Below are positions 45,181 through 54,485 of a stretch of 64,000 bases of DNA, one piece after another (position 1 is the first letter of the stretch; every line of letters begins with the position of its first letter). The stretch is from the NCBI RefSeq assembly GCF_900129085.1, contig NZ_FQUF01000007.1, positions 17,146-81,145 on the forward strand, in the 5' to 3' direction. The notes below the pieces were generated by a model that saw only the letters and a list, made by a program, of their open reading frames with translations, was not told the DNA's origin and made no database searches. Made by a program: the position numbers and the translations under genes. Origin of the DNA: Atopostipes suicloacalis DSM 15692. Its GTDB lineage: Bacteria > Bacillota > Bacilli > Lactobacillales > Carnobacteriaceae_A.

Positions 45181-46185
45181 TTATATGAATTTATTATTAG
45201 CGGCACTTTGCAAGCGGTTCATGTAGACCATTCCCATTTCCCCTTCATCAAAAGCTTCTACTAACAGAACGGATGCTTTTGATTTTTCCATCGTCCGCAA
45301 GCCATTAAATAAGTTGCGATTGGCAGTATTTACATCCTTATCTTTACAAAGGGCAAAGGTCGCTTTCACATGCTCTTTGTATTTTTGAACAACTTCTTCA
45401 CTTGCCAGCAAACCAACTGTTTCCTCTCTCTTTGTCATTTCATAAATGGCGGCTTCAAAGTTAGACGTTACGATATATACGGGAATGGTCGGTTCATAGT
45501 GTTTAGCTTTTGTGTGGGTTATATCACTGAAGTTTATTGATGGAGCCTCTTCTAGAAAATAAACTTTTCGATCAATGACTTTTTCAATGGCTTCTTTTGA
45601 AATATTTCCGGGTCTTAAGATAGTCGGTTCTATTGGATTTGAAAAATCTAGAACGGTCGATTCAATCCCAAAAGAAGTTTCTCCTCCGTCAATCACTGCT
45701 GAAATTTTTCCATCTAAATCACTATGCACATGTTCTGCTAAAGTAGGACTTGGGCGTCCCGAAGAGTTTGCGCTTGGAGTAGCTAGTGGAACTTTGCATG
45801 CCTCAATAAATTGGAGAGCAATAGGATTATCTGGCATCCGCAGCCCTACTGTTTCTCTGCCTACTGTTACAGATGAAGCAAAAGCGTGCGCATTTTTTAA
45901 TAGGATCGTTAAAGGTCCTGGCCAAAATTTAGTGGCTAACTTTTTTGCTTCAATCGGAACCTCTTTAGCATACTTATCCAAATCATCCACCTGACTTACT
46001 AAGACACTTATCGGCCGATCAGCCGGTCTTCCTTTTGCTTCAAAAATTTTCAAAACAGCTTCTTCATTGGTTGCATCAGCCCCTAAGCCGTAGACCGTAT
46101 CTGTAGGAAACGCGACAATGTCTCCTTTTTGAATAAGTTGAGCCGCTTTTTTTATGTCGTTTTCTGTTAATTTTAAGGTCTCCAT
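45181..46185 (-). CDS. tsaC: threonylcarbamoyl-AMP synthase (TsaC/Sua5, YwlC)
   Basis: Makes threonylcarbamoyl-AMP for the t6A37 modification of tRNAs that read ANN codons. At 334 aa it is the long Sua5/YwlC form. The YrdC-like domain covers residues about 9-195, with FPTDTVYGLGADA, KGRPADRPISVLV, SGRPSPTLAEHV and FGIESTVLDF. A Sua5 C-terminal domain follows. A cluster of DnaA-box-like sequences lies directly upstream. Confidence 0.95.
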   Translation of the reverse strand: METLKLTENDIKKAAQLIQKGDIVAFPTDTVYGLGADATNEEAVLKIFEAKGRPADRPISVLVSQVDDLDKYAKEVPIEAKKLATKFWPGPLTILLKNAHAFASSVTVGRETVGLRMPDNPIALQFIEACKVPLATPSANSSGRPSPTLAEHVHSDLDGKISAVIDGGETSFGIESTVLDFSNPIEPTILRPGNISKEAIEKVIDRKVYFLEEAPSINFSDITHTKAKHYEPTIPVYIVTSNFEAAIYEMTKREETVGLLASEEVVQKYKEHVKATFALCKDKDVNTANRNLFNGLRTMEKSKASVLLVEAFDEGEMGMVYMNRLQSAANNKFI

Positions 46186-46232
46186 TTATTTTTTCCTTTC
46201 TTCATCTCTTCATCAACAAGATGATGTGATTC

Positions 46233-46332
46233 TGTGGATAGTTTTTCTATTATTCACAGTAAAAAGTGACGTTTCAAGCTCTTTTCCTTAGTTATACACA
46301 GTTGTCCACAGGGCTTATCCACATTATACACA
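46233..46332. promoter_or_regulatory. cluster of six DnaA-box-like sequences
   Basis: Perfect TTATNCACA matches: TTATTCACA (46250-46258), TTATACACA (46292-46300), TTATCCACA (46315-46323) and TTATACACA (46324-46332). One-mismatch sites: TTGTCCACA (46302-46310) and CTATCCACA on the minus strand (46233-46241). Four of them run head-to-tail within 41 bp, at start-to-start distances of 10, 13 and 9 bp. The last box includes the prmC stop codon. No dnaA, dnaN or AT-rich unwinding element is next to it, so it is not oriC. In B. subtilis a DnaA-binding cluster lies at the same place, next to ywlC. Confidence 0.8.
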
Positions 46333-47181
46333 AGAAATAGCGACTACACGATCTAAACCACTAAAATCTTGCCAAATATCTATTTTTGCCTCTGGAAAAG
46401 TTTCTTTAAAAATCTCAGTAACTTTTGGTCCTTGTTTATACCCAATTTCTAAAAAGATAAATCCTTTTGGTTTAATATACCCAGAAATTGAGCGGGCAAG
46501 TTCTTGATAAACGGCTAAGCCATCCTCTTCCGCAAAGAGAGCCATTTTTGGTTCATAATCAATGACGGATTGGTCCATTACATTCAGCTCATTTTTACTA
46601 ATGTAAGGTGGATTACTTAAAATAACGTCAAACATTTCCCCCTCTACCGGTTCAAATAAATTGCCTTTTTTGAATGTTACTTCCGCCTTTAAAGCTTTTG
46701 CATTTTCACAAGCAACCGCTAAAGCTGCTTCGCTAATATCGGTGGCTGTTACTGTATCAAATGGACGCTCAAGTTTTGTAGTAATGGCTAAAACGCCAGT
46801 CCCCGTCCCAATATCTAAGATGTTTAAGGGAGTGCTTGGTAATTGCTTGAACACCTGATCTAACCATTCTTCTGTTTCCGGTCGCGGAATCAATGTATCT
46901 GACGTGACTTTAAATTTGCGATCAAAAAACCAATCATGACCAATAATTTGTTGCATGGGTTGTCCTTTGATTAACTGATTTAGGTCTTTCTCAAACTGAT
47001 CACGCTCCTGCGTAGGCATCATTTCTCGGTCGTGTTTTACTAGGTCGGTTTTCGTCCAATTTAATCGTTCACGCAATAGCCATTCAGCCGCAAAACCAGA
47101 ATATCCCTTTTTTTCTAAAAAAGAAGAAGCCCGTTGCAGGACTTCACGATAGGTGGCAGAAGGAGGATTATTTTTTGTCAT
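46324..47181 (-). CDS. prmC: peptide chain release factor N5-glutamine methyltransferase
   Basis: Methylates the Gln of the GGQ motif in release factors. It has an N-terminal helical recognition domain, then a SAM domain with ILDIGTGTGVLAI and the catalytic motif LSNPPYIS. The ATG at 47181 (MTKNNPP) lies one base after the prfA stop and gives 286 aa, the normal length. A longer frame from 47241 would overlap prfA by 59 bp. Directly downstream of its substrate gene. Confidence 0.95.
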   Translation of the reverse strand: MTKNNPPSATYREVLQRASSFLEKKGYSGFAAEWLLRERLNWTKTDLVKHDREMMPTQERDQFEKDLNQLIKGQPMQQIIGHDWFFDRKFKVTSDTLIPRPETEEWLDQVFKQLPSTPLNILDIGTGTGVLAITTKLERPFDTVTATDISEAALAVACENAKALKAEVTFKKGNLFEPVEGEMFDVILSNPPYISKNELNVMDQSVIDYEPKMALFAEEDGLAVYQELARSISGYIKPKGFIFLEIGYKQGPKVTEIFKETFPEAKIDIWQDFSGLDRVVAISCV

Positions 47182-47182
47182 T

Positions 47183-48253
47183 TTACAATTGCTCCAATTT
47201 TTGTGCTTGATCTTGTAAACGTAAGGATTCAATAATTTCATCTAATTCGCCATTTAGTACTTGTTCTAATTTATGAACGGTTAAATTAATCCGGTGATCG
47301 GTTACTCGTCCTTGAGGGAAGTTATAAGTTCTTATTCTTTCAGAACGATCTCCGGTACCAATCGTAGATTTTCTTTCAGCATCCACTTCTGCTTGGGCTT
47401 GTTGTTCGTAGAATTCAAAGACTCTTGAACGTAATATTTTCATCGCTTTTTCTCGGTTTTTTAGTTGTGAGCGTTCATCTTGCATAGCTACAACAATTCC
47501 TGTGGGTTCATGGGTCAATCGAACCGCTGAATCCGTCATGTTTACGTGCTGTCCACCCGCTCCACTTGCTCGGTAAATATCTACTCGAATGTCGCTTTGA
47601 TTGATATCGATTTCTACATCTTCTACTTCAGGCATAACTAGTACGGTAGAGGTAGACGTATGCACGCGACCTTGTGATTCTGTTTCCGGCACTCGTTGTA
47701 CACGGTGCGCTCCGCTTTCGTATTTAAGCTTTCCATAGACTTCTTTTCCACTTATGGATAGAATAATTTCTTTGTATCCGCCAATCCCTGTGGAATGAGA
47801 TTCAAGGACTTCCGTTTGCCATCCTTGCTTGTCAGCATACTTTTGGTACATATGGAAAAGATCCCCTGCAAATAATTGAGCTTCATCTCCACCCGCTGCT
47901 CCACGGATTTCCATAATAATATTTTTTCCATCATTTTCATCTTTAGGGATTAATAAAATACGTAACTCTTCTTCACTATTTTCTTTGCTTTCAAGTAACT
48001 CTTCTTTTTCAAGTTCCGCTAATTCAGTCAACTCCGCATCGGAAGAATCAGCTAATACTTCTTCCGTTCCTTCTAAATCAGCCAGTATTTTTTTATACTC
48101 GCGGTACACTTGAACCGTTTCTCGAAGGTCCCCTTCTTCTTTACTGAGCTCAGTTAATTTTTTGGAGTCCTTTGTAATCTCTGGATCACTGAGCATTGCA
48201 TTAATTTCATCATAACGAATCTCTAAATTTTCTAATTGATCAAAAATATCCAT
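47183..48253 (-). CDS. prfA: peptide chain release factor 1
   Basis: Class I release factor for UAA and UAG. The GGQ loop is [19 protein letters not shown] and the stop-codon anticodon motif is PxT-like, inside [16 protein letters not shown]. The 356-aa length is standard. Its position after tdk and before prmC is the conserved Firmicutes order. Confidence 0.97.
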   Translation of the reverse strand: MDIFDQLENLEIRYDEINAMLSDPEITKDSKKLTELSKEEGDLRETVQVYREYKKILADLEGTEEVLADSSDAELTELAELEKEELLESKENSEEELRILLIPKDENDGKNIIMEIRGAAGGDEAQLFAGDLFHMYQKYADKQGWQTEVLESHSTGIGGYKEIILSISGKEVYGKLKYESGAHRVQRVPETESQGRVHTSTSTVLVMPEVEDVEIDINQSDIRVDIYRASGAGGQHVNMTDSAVRLTHEPTGIVVAMQDERSQLKNREKAMKILRSRVFEFYEQQAQAEVDAERKSTIGTGDRSERIRTYNFPQGRVTDHRINLTVHKLEQVLNGELDEIIESLRLQDQAQKLEQL

Positions 48254-48256
48254 ATT

Positions 48257-48841
48257 TTACTCGCTTCCTTCTTCGATAACTGGATTAAAATAATGGTAAC
48301 GGCAAACAGGGAAATAGCTTTCGTTTCCACCGATTTGAATTTGGGTTCCTTCATAGACAGGTTTGCCATCACTCATTCGTAAATTCATCGTCGCTTTTTT
48401 GGCGCAGTACCAGCAAATGGTTTTAATTTCTTCTATTTTTTCAGCATATAGCAATAAATATTTAGATCCTTCAAACAGGTTGTTCATGAAATCATTCTTT
48501 AATCCAAAAGCCATGACCGGAATATTCAACTCATCCACAATACGCGTCAGTTGTAATACATTTTCTTTCGTTAAAAACTGAGCTTCATCAATTAAGATAC
48601 ACCAGATTTTTTCGTTTTCTGCTTTTATTTTTTCGAAAATATCTGTATCTTCTAAAATAGGGATAGCTTCTCGACGCATTCCTGTTCGGCTTGAAATGAC
48701 ACCTACTCCATCTCGATCGTCAACACCACTTGTAAAAATTCTGACTGCTTTATTTTGTTCTTCATAATTATGGGCAACCTTTAATACTTCAATAGATTTT
48801 CCACTATTCATTGCTCCATACCTAAAATATAATTGTGCCAT
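48257..48841 (-). CDS. tdk: thymidine kinase
   Basis: Type II thymidine kinase: P-loop in [18 protein letters not shown] Walker B-like motif and zinc ligands CWYC and CRYH. The start is set at ATG 48841 (MAQLYFRYG, 194 aa), with GAGAGG 9 nt upstream. A TTG at 48850 would use the end of that ribosome-binding site as codons. prfA begins 3 bp after the stop. Confidence 0.95.
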   Translation of the reverse strand: MAQLYFRYGAMNSGKSIEVLKVAHNYEEQNKAVRIFTSGVDDRDGVGVISSRTGMRREAIPILEDTDIFEKIKAENEKIWCILIDEAQFLTKENVLQLTRIVDELNIPVMAFGLKNDFMNNLFEGSKYLLLYAEKIEEIKTICWYCAKKATMNLRMSDGKPVYEGTQIQIGGNESYFPVCRYHYFNPVIEEGSE

Positions 48842-49080
48842 TCCATTCAACCTCTCAAGTCATTCAAGAATCTTATACTTTATATATCCTTAAAAATTAT
48901 AACGAATGAAAGCAAAAAGCACAAGGTTATCGTCACTTGCTGGCACATAATTTATACGTGATCTTTTTTAATCGATCTTTCACGAGATTAATTCATATTC
49001 ATAAATCCATATTCATTTTAGCCATTCATCTGTGATACACTATATGCAATAAAGAGTACAAACTTGAATGGAGTGTAGAT

Positions 49081-50022
49081 ATGGAACCATTATTTTTAAA
49101 AGGTGTTTTACAAGAAAAAATATGGGGTGGAACAAAACTTAGAGAGAACTATGGGTATGACATTCCCAGCGATAAAACAGGAGAATTATGGGCAATCAGC
49201 GCTCATCCAAATGGCGTAACGACCGTTTTAAATGGAGAATACAAAGGCCAAGCCTTGGATCAATTATGGGAAAACCATCGTGAATTATTCGGAAATCAAC
49301 CAGGAGAAGTGTTCCCTCTTCTAACTAAAATTATTGATGCACAAGGAGATTTATCTGTACAAGTGCACCCTGATGATGCCTATGGACTAGCTCACGAAGG
49401 TGAATTAGGTAAAACCGAATGCTGGTATGTGTTATCTGCTGATCCTGGGTCAAAAATTGTTTATGGACATACTGCCCAAACAAAAGATGAACTACGTGAA
49501 CTTATTGAAGCAGGTAAATGGGATCAATTGCTAAAAGAAGTCGAAGTTCAAGCTGGAGACTTTTTCTATGTTCCAAGCGGCACTATTCATGCCTTAGGAA
49601 GTGGCGTTATGGTTCTGGAAACGCAGCAATCAAGTGACACAACGTACCGTTTGTATGATTACGATCGTGTGGATGACGAAGGAAACCCTCGAGAGTTACA
49701 TATTGAAGAATCTATTGATGTCACCACGGTTCCGGCAAAAGAGAATCCAGTGGAGCCTACAACAGAAGATCTAGAAAATGGTCAAATCACTACTTTAGTT
49801 TCTAATCCATTTTTCACAGTCTTCGAATGGAAAATAGACGGACCTGTTTCCTTTACTCAAGAATCCTTTTATACCCTCGTTAGTGTCATTGACGGTGAAG
49901 GTACATTAGAAGCGGATGGTCAATCTTACCCTATTTCTAAAGGTGACCACTTTATCCTTCCAAACCAAATTCAAAAATGGGAATTAGATGGGAATCTTCA
50001 TATTATTGCTTCTCATCCATAA
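49081..50022 (+). CDS. manA: mannose-6-phosphate isomerase, class I
   Basis: Zinc cupin enzyme interconverting mannose-6-phosphate and fructose-6-phosphate. The metal and active-site motifs are VQVHPDDAYG, GKTECWYVL, PSGTIHALG and the Arg of TYRLYDYDR. The 313-aa length is that of the short Firmicutes form. It is the only plus-strand gene in this stretch and is transcribed alone. A plausible extended -10 (TGATACACT, 49034-49042) lies 40 bp upstream. Confidence 0.95.
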   Translation: MEPLFLKGVLQEKIWGGTKLRENYGYDIPSDKTGELWAISAHPNGVTTVLNGEYKGQALDQLWENHRELFGNQPGEVFPLLTKIIDAQGDLSVQVHPDDAYGLAHEGELGKTECWYVLSADPGSKIVYGHTAQTKDELRELIEAGKWDQLLKEVEVQAGDFFYVPSGTIHALGSGVMVLETQQSSDTTYRLYDYDRVDDEGNPRELHIEESIDVTTVPAKENPVEPTTEDLENGQITTLVSNPFFTVFEWKIDGPVSFTQESFYTLVSVIDGEGTLEADGQSYPISKGDHFILPNQIQKWELDGNLHIIASHP

Positions 50023-50055
50023 ACATAAATCCAAGATGTTTTTAGTCTACAAATA

Positions 50056-50104
50056 AAAAACGAGCCGTTCTCAACTTATGATGAGTTGAAACGACTCGTT
50101 TTTG
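50056..50104. terminator. bidirectional terminator between manA and the ABC exporter operon
   Basis: AAAACGAGCCGTTCTCAACT pairs with AGTTGAAACGACTCGTTTT with two mismatches around a 7-nt loop. A and T runs flank both sides, so it can stop both convergent transcripts. Confidence 0.9.
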
Positions 50105-50121
50105 TTTATCCTTTATTCATT

Positions 50122-51972
50122 TTAAGCAAAAGCTTCATCTTCTGGAGTAGCAAACTGAGCATTATAGATATCCGCGTAGAAACCGCCTTTATCCAATAAT
50201 TCTCTATGTTTACCTGTTTCTACAACATCCCCATGGTTCATCACAATAATCTTATCCGCATCTTGAATCGTAGATAAGCGGTGAGCCACCACAAAACTTG
50301 TACGTCGTGCAAGAACATTTTCCATAGCCGTTTGAATCAACACTTCTGTTCGTGTATCAACAGAAGAAGTTGCTTCATCTAAAATTAAAATATCTGGATC
50401 GGCTAAGAAAGCTCGAGCAATAGTAATTAATTGTTTTTGTCCTTGAGAAATGTTTGTTGCTTCCTCATTTAAAACTGTGTCATACCCTTGAGGTAAACGA
50501 CGAACAAAATCGTCCACATAAGCAGCTTTAGAAGCTCTCAGAATATCTTCAGCTGTCGCTTCGTCATTTCCATAAGCAATATTATTCCAAATGGTTCCAT
50601 TGAATAACCAAGTATCTTGTAAAACCATTGAGAATTTTTCCCTTAATTCTTCTCGATCGATATCTCGAATGTCCTTACCGTAATAACGAATACTTCCGCC
50701 ATTAACATCATAAAATCGCTCCAACAAGTTAATAAGAGTTGATTTACCAGCCCCAGTAGGTCCGACGACCGCAATCATTTCTCCAGGCTCAACTTGTAAA
50801 TTAAAGTCAGTCATCAATAATTCTTCCATATCACTATATTTAAATTGAACATGTTCAAATTCAACTGCATATGGTGAGTCTTCTTTGACTTCTACATTTG
50901 AATGGATTTCTTCCATTTCAGGTTCATCTAATACTTCAAAAACACGTTCACAAGATGCAATAGTTATTTGAATATTATTCGCTAACTGAGCAACTTGTCG
51001 AACCGGTTGAGAAAACCGGTTCACATATTGAATAAATGCCTGAACATTTCCTAAAGGAACAGCCCCTCTAAGCACTCCAAAACCACCATATAGAGTGATC
51101 CCAAAAATACCTAAATCTCGAGCAAAGTTCACAGCCGGCATCATAATTCCAGAATAAAATTGAGCTTTCCAAGACGCTTCATATAAATCATTACTATGAT
51201 CGGTCAAACGCGAAATTTCGTCTGCTTCTCGATTATAGGTTTTAACAATTGTATGTCCTGAATAAACTTCTTCTACTCGATCATTTAAAGAACCGACGAC
51301 TTGTTGTTGTTTTGAAAATTGTTTTTGAGATCTCGGAGCAATAATCGCAATAAATAAAGTACTGAGTCCCACACTCGCAAATACGATTAAAGACATTTTT
51401 ACATCTACAGAAAGCATAGCAACCAGTACAGCTACAAAGGTTACAATGGCCATAATAAATTGTGATAAGGAGCGCTGTAAGGTATTCGCGATTTGTTCCA
51501 TATCATTTACCGCACGAGACATAACATCTCCAACAGAATTGGTATCAAAGTATTCGATAGGAAGTTGTCCAAGTTTTTCTTTTAGATCTTTTCTCAAATC
51601 ATAAACGGTTCGTTGAGCAAGCACACCAGTAATGTAACTTTGTGCATATCTAAAAATAGCTTCTAAAATATACAGAGTTCCTAAAAGCAATAAGATCCGA
51701 GCAATGGCCTCAAAGTCAATGGGGAAAGTCGTCACTGTTTCGCCTGCTTCTCGCAGTGCAAGCCCTTCTTTAAAACCGTTAAAGATTTCAGTTGTTGCAT
51801 TTCCTAAAATAGTCGGTGTAAACGCTGAAAAGAGCGCAGCACCTGCCGCAAAGAATACTGTGGCAACTAAAGCCCAAGCACGAGTCGACATATATCCAAT
51901 TAATCGACGGACAGTACCCCAAAAGTTTTTAGGCTTTCGTGCACGCAATGGTGCTTCATTATTTTTAGCCAT
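50122..51972 (-). CDS. ABC exporter, subunit with canonical nucleotide site (LmrD-like)
   Basis: Half-transporter of 616 aa: six transmembrane helices (residues about 25-340) and an ATPase domain with GPTGAGKST, a slightly altered signature ISQGQKQL, ILDEATSSVD (canonical catalytic Glu) and the His switch AHRLST. It pairs with the next gene as a heterodimeric multidrug or lipid exporter. Its ATG shares one base with the stop of its partner (TAATG). A TetR gene heads the operon. Confidence 0.92.
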   Translation of the reverse strand: MAKNNEAPLRARKPKNFWGTVRRLIGYMSTRAWALVATVFFAAGAALFSAFTPTILGNATTEIFNGFKEGLALREAGETVTTFPIDFEAIARILLLLGTLYILEAIFRYAQSYITGVLAQRTVYDLRKDLKEKLGQLPIEYFDTNSVGDVMSRAVNDMEQIANTLQRSLSQFIMAIVTFVAVLVAMLSVDVKMSLIVFASVGLSTLFIAIIAPRSQKQFSKQQQVVGSLNDRVEEVYSGHTIVKTYNREADEISRLTDHSNDLYEASWKAQFYSGIMMPAVNFARDLGIFGITLYGGFGVLRGAVPLGNVQAFIQYVNRFSQPVRQVAQLANNIQITIASCERVFEVLDEPEMEEIHSNVEVKEDSPYAVEFEHVQFKYSDMEELLMTDFNLQVEPGEMIAVVGPTGAGKSTLINLLERFYDVNGGSIRYYGKDIRDIDREELREKFSMVLQDTWLFNGTIWNNIAYGNDEATAEDILRASKAAYVDDFVRRLPQGYDTVLNEEATNISQGQKQLITIARAFLADPDILILDEATSSVDTRTEVLIQTAMENVLARRTSFVVAHRLSTIQDADKIIVMNHGDVVETGKHRELLDKGGFYADIYNAQFATPEDEAFA

Positions 51973-53696
51973 TAAATATCCTCTCCTTTCATTTGAGATT
52001 CAATAATTTCTTGATAAACTTCATTTGATGCTTTCAATTCTTCATGGGTTCCTTTTCCAGCGAGTTCTCCTTTATCTAGAACTAGTATCTGATCGGCATC
52101 CACTACTGTACTAATTCTTTGCGCAATAATAATAACAGCTTTGTCTTCTGTTTCTGGCTCTAAAGCTTTACGTAATTGAGCATCTGTTCTAAAGTCAAGC
52201 GCAGAAAAAGAATCATCAAAAACTAAAATTTTAGCATCGGTTGCTAAGGCACGGGCGATACTTAGACGTTGACGTTGCCCACCAGAAAAGTTGGCTCCCC
52301 CTTGTTCGACTCTAGAATCTAGGCCATCTGAAAGATTCGACACAAAATCTGCTCCTTGTGCCACTTCTAAAGCATGCCATAATTCTTCATCCGTTGCCTC
52401 TTCGTTTCCATATTTCAGGTTTTCACGAATGGTTCCTGAAAATAACAAGGCATTTTGGGTTGCAAAGCCAATCATTTCACGAAGATCATGTTGGGTAACG
52501 TGTTTAATATCTAATCCGTTTATTTTTATTGAACCTGACTCAATATCATATAACCTTAAGATTAAGTTCGCTAAGGTCGATTTCCCAGCACCTGTACCTC
52601 CAATGATGGCAATTTTTTCTCCATCTTTTAAAGAAAAATCAATATCTTTCAAGGCTAATTTTTCAGCACCTGGATAGCGGAAATCCACATGATTAAACGC
52701 CAAACTAACTTCCTTCCCATATGCATCTAAAGTAGCTGGTCGATCTGTATCTACAATTTGATTTTGAGCATCTAAAATTTGATACACCCGTTCAATCGCC
52801 ACTTGCATACGTGGAATCATCGTTATAATCATAGATAGCATCATAATACCCATTAAGATATTAAATGAATAAGAAGTAAATGCGACTAAATTTCCAACCG
52901 CCATTTCACCTACACTAATGTATTGTGCACCGAACCAAATAATCATGATAGAAGTTGCACTTGTTAGCAAAATCATCAATGGGTCTAAAAAAGACATATA
53001 TATATGGGCGGCGATAGAAGTTTGAGCATAGTCTTCATTTGCTTCATCAAATCTTTCTTCTTCATACTCTTCACGGTTAAACGCTCGAATAACACGAATA
53101 CCCGTTAAACCTTCTCGAAAGATTCGGTTCAATCTATCGGTTTTTATTTGTATTGAACGAAAGAGCGGATTTACTTTTCTTAAAATAATAACAATGAAAA
53201 ATAAAAGAATTGGAACAATGATTAAAAATACAAAAGCAAGTTTTGGTTCTCTTGTAAAGGCTAAGGTCGCAGCCACTAAGATTCTTAAAGGGTCCATAAT
53301 TAAAAATCGTAAGGCCATCACTAACACTTGTTGTATTTGTAAAACATCACTGGTTGTTCGAGTCATTAGAGTGGATGTTCCAAATTGATCAATTTCTTCG
53401 TTTGTGAAATTTAATATCTGATCAAATAATTGTTCGCGTAATTTAGCTCCGACTGCTTGTGATTCAGTGGAAGATAGGTAAACCGCTGAAATAGCACTTG
53501 CAAAGCCAAAAAAGGCTATTGCTATCATGATCAAACCATATTTTATAATATAATCTATATCGCCCGTGGCCACACCATTATCTATGATTTCAGCCGAGAT
53601 TGTGGGGATTGCTAACATCGAGACTACCTGAATAACTAAAAATATAAATAGCCATGCTACTCGTTTTGGATTGAGCATTTTAGTTATTCTTCTCAT
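51972..53696 (-). CDS. ABC exporter, subunit with degenerate nucleotide site (LmrC-like)
   Basis: Half-transporter of 574 aa. Transmembrane helices occupy residues about 15-300; the ATPase domain has GGTGAGKST and a canonical signature FSGGQRQRLS. Walker B ends in DD in place of DE (VFDDSFSALD), and the switch His is Gln (IIAQRIST). These two changes mark the inactive site of heterodimeric exporters such as LmrCD or BmrCD. The substrate is unknown. Confidence 0.92.
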   Translation of the reverse strand: MRRITKMLNPKRVAWLFIFLVIQVVSMLAIPTISAEIIDNGVATGDIDYIIKYGLIMIAIAFFGFASAISAVYLSSTESQAVGAKLREQLFDQILNFTNEEIDQFGTSTLMTRTTSDVLQIQQVLVMALRFLIMDPLRILVAATLAFTREPKLAFVFLIIVPILLFFIVIILRKVNPLFRSIQIKTDRLNRIFREGLTGIRVIRAFNREEYEEERFDEANEDYAQTSIAAHIYMSFLDPLMILLTSATSIMIIWFGAQYISVGEMAVGNLVAFTSYSFNILMGIMMLSMIITMIPRMQVAIERVYQILDAQNQIVDTDRPATLDAYGKEVSLAFNHVDFRYPGAEKLALKDIDFSLKDGEKIAIIGGTGAGKSTLANLILRLYDIESGSIKINGLDIKHVTQHDLREMIGFATQNALLFSGTIRENLKYGNEEATDEELWHALEVAQGADFVSNLSDGLDSRVEQGGANFSGGQRQRLSIARALATDAKILVFDDSFSALDFRTDAQLRKALEPETEDKAVIIIAQRISTVVDADQILVLDKGELAGKGTHEELKASNEVYQEIIESQMKGEDI

Positions 53697-53717
53697 ACTA
53701 TCATCTACTTTCTGTTT

Positions 53718-54344
53718 CTATTTTTCTTTTTGAATGCCATAATAAAGCCATTCCACTGCTCGGAAACTTCTCTTTTTGATACCTTCCAAAGAAAGGTCAT
53801 TAACAAATCCATCAAGAATCATATGATGAATTGTATTGACAATAAAATAGATATATTCCAATACTTCCATATTATTTTCAGCTTTTAAATTTTTTATATT
53901 TATAACTTTTAAAAACTGTTCTTGTTGTTTTTTACGAAAGGTGGGTTGATCGGATAAACTGAGGATGCCATTTTGACCAATTAAATGATGATTGACGTAT
54001 GTGAATGTATTTTTATAAAAGGCGAAGTACTTTGAATTCACAATCTCATCAATATAATGATCATAGAATTCCATCAACGAGGAGTATAAATCTCCTTCAT
54101 TGTCCTTTAAGATATGAACTAAATCTTCTCGATGTTTATTGTATAAATCGGCAACTAAGAATTGATATAGATTTTCTTTATTGTCAAAATATTGATAAAA
54201 ACTTTCTCTAGAAATATCTGCATTTTTTACGATATTTGTTATAGATGCTTCATTAAATGGATGAGCTGAAAACTCAGTCAATGCCGCATGGATAATGCGT
54301 TCTTTCTTTTGCTGACTCAAATTTTGAAATGTTTCCGTATACAT
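53718..54344 (-). CDS. TetR-family regulator of the ABC exporter operon
   Basis: Repressor-type protein of 208 aa. The N-terminal helix-turn-helix is ERIIHAALTEFSAHPFNEASITNIVKNADISRESFYQYFDNKENLYQFL, and the C-terminal ligand domain is helical. The start is at ATG 54344 (MYTETF) with AGGAGG 7 nt upstream; a TTG at 54362 lies inside that ribosome-binding region. Together with the two exporter genes, 21 bp downstream, it forms a likely self-regulated efflux operon. Confidence 0.9.
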   Translation of the reverse strand: MYTETFQNLSQQKKERIIHAALTEFSAHPFNEASITNIVKNADISRESFYQYFDNKENLYQFLVADLYNKHREDLVHILKDNEGDLYSSLMEFYDHYIDEIVNSKYFAFYKNTFTYVNHHLIGQNGILSLSDQPTFRKKQQEQFLKVINIKNLKAENNMEVLEYIYFIVNTIHHMILDGFVNDLSLEGIKKRSFRAVEWLYYGIQKEK

Positions 54345-54426
54345 GGTTTTCCCTCCTGACAAACCTTATTAGGCAAACAATACATTTAATCATTGTAGCT
54401 CAAGTCTACATTAAATTCAAATGAAA

Positions 54427-54460
54427 AGAAAACAACCAGCCTAGAAAAACTGGTTGTTTC
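54427..54460 (-). terminator. terminator of the AI-2E-type permease gene
   Basis: AAACAACCAG pairs with CTGGTTGTTT around a 10-nt loop. On the minus strand a T-rich run follows. It is about 30 bp after the permease stop. Confidence 0.85.
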
Positions 54461-54485
54461 ATTTAAATATTCTATTTTTTTATCT

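Noticed and set aside
46233..46332. Possible replication origin
   Set aside because: DnaA boxes are present, but there is no dnaA, dnaN, recF or gyrB gene, no AT-rich unwinding stretch and no change of gene direction. A DnaA-binding cluster outside oriC explains it better.
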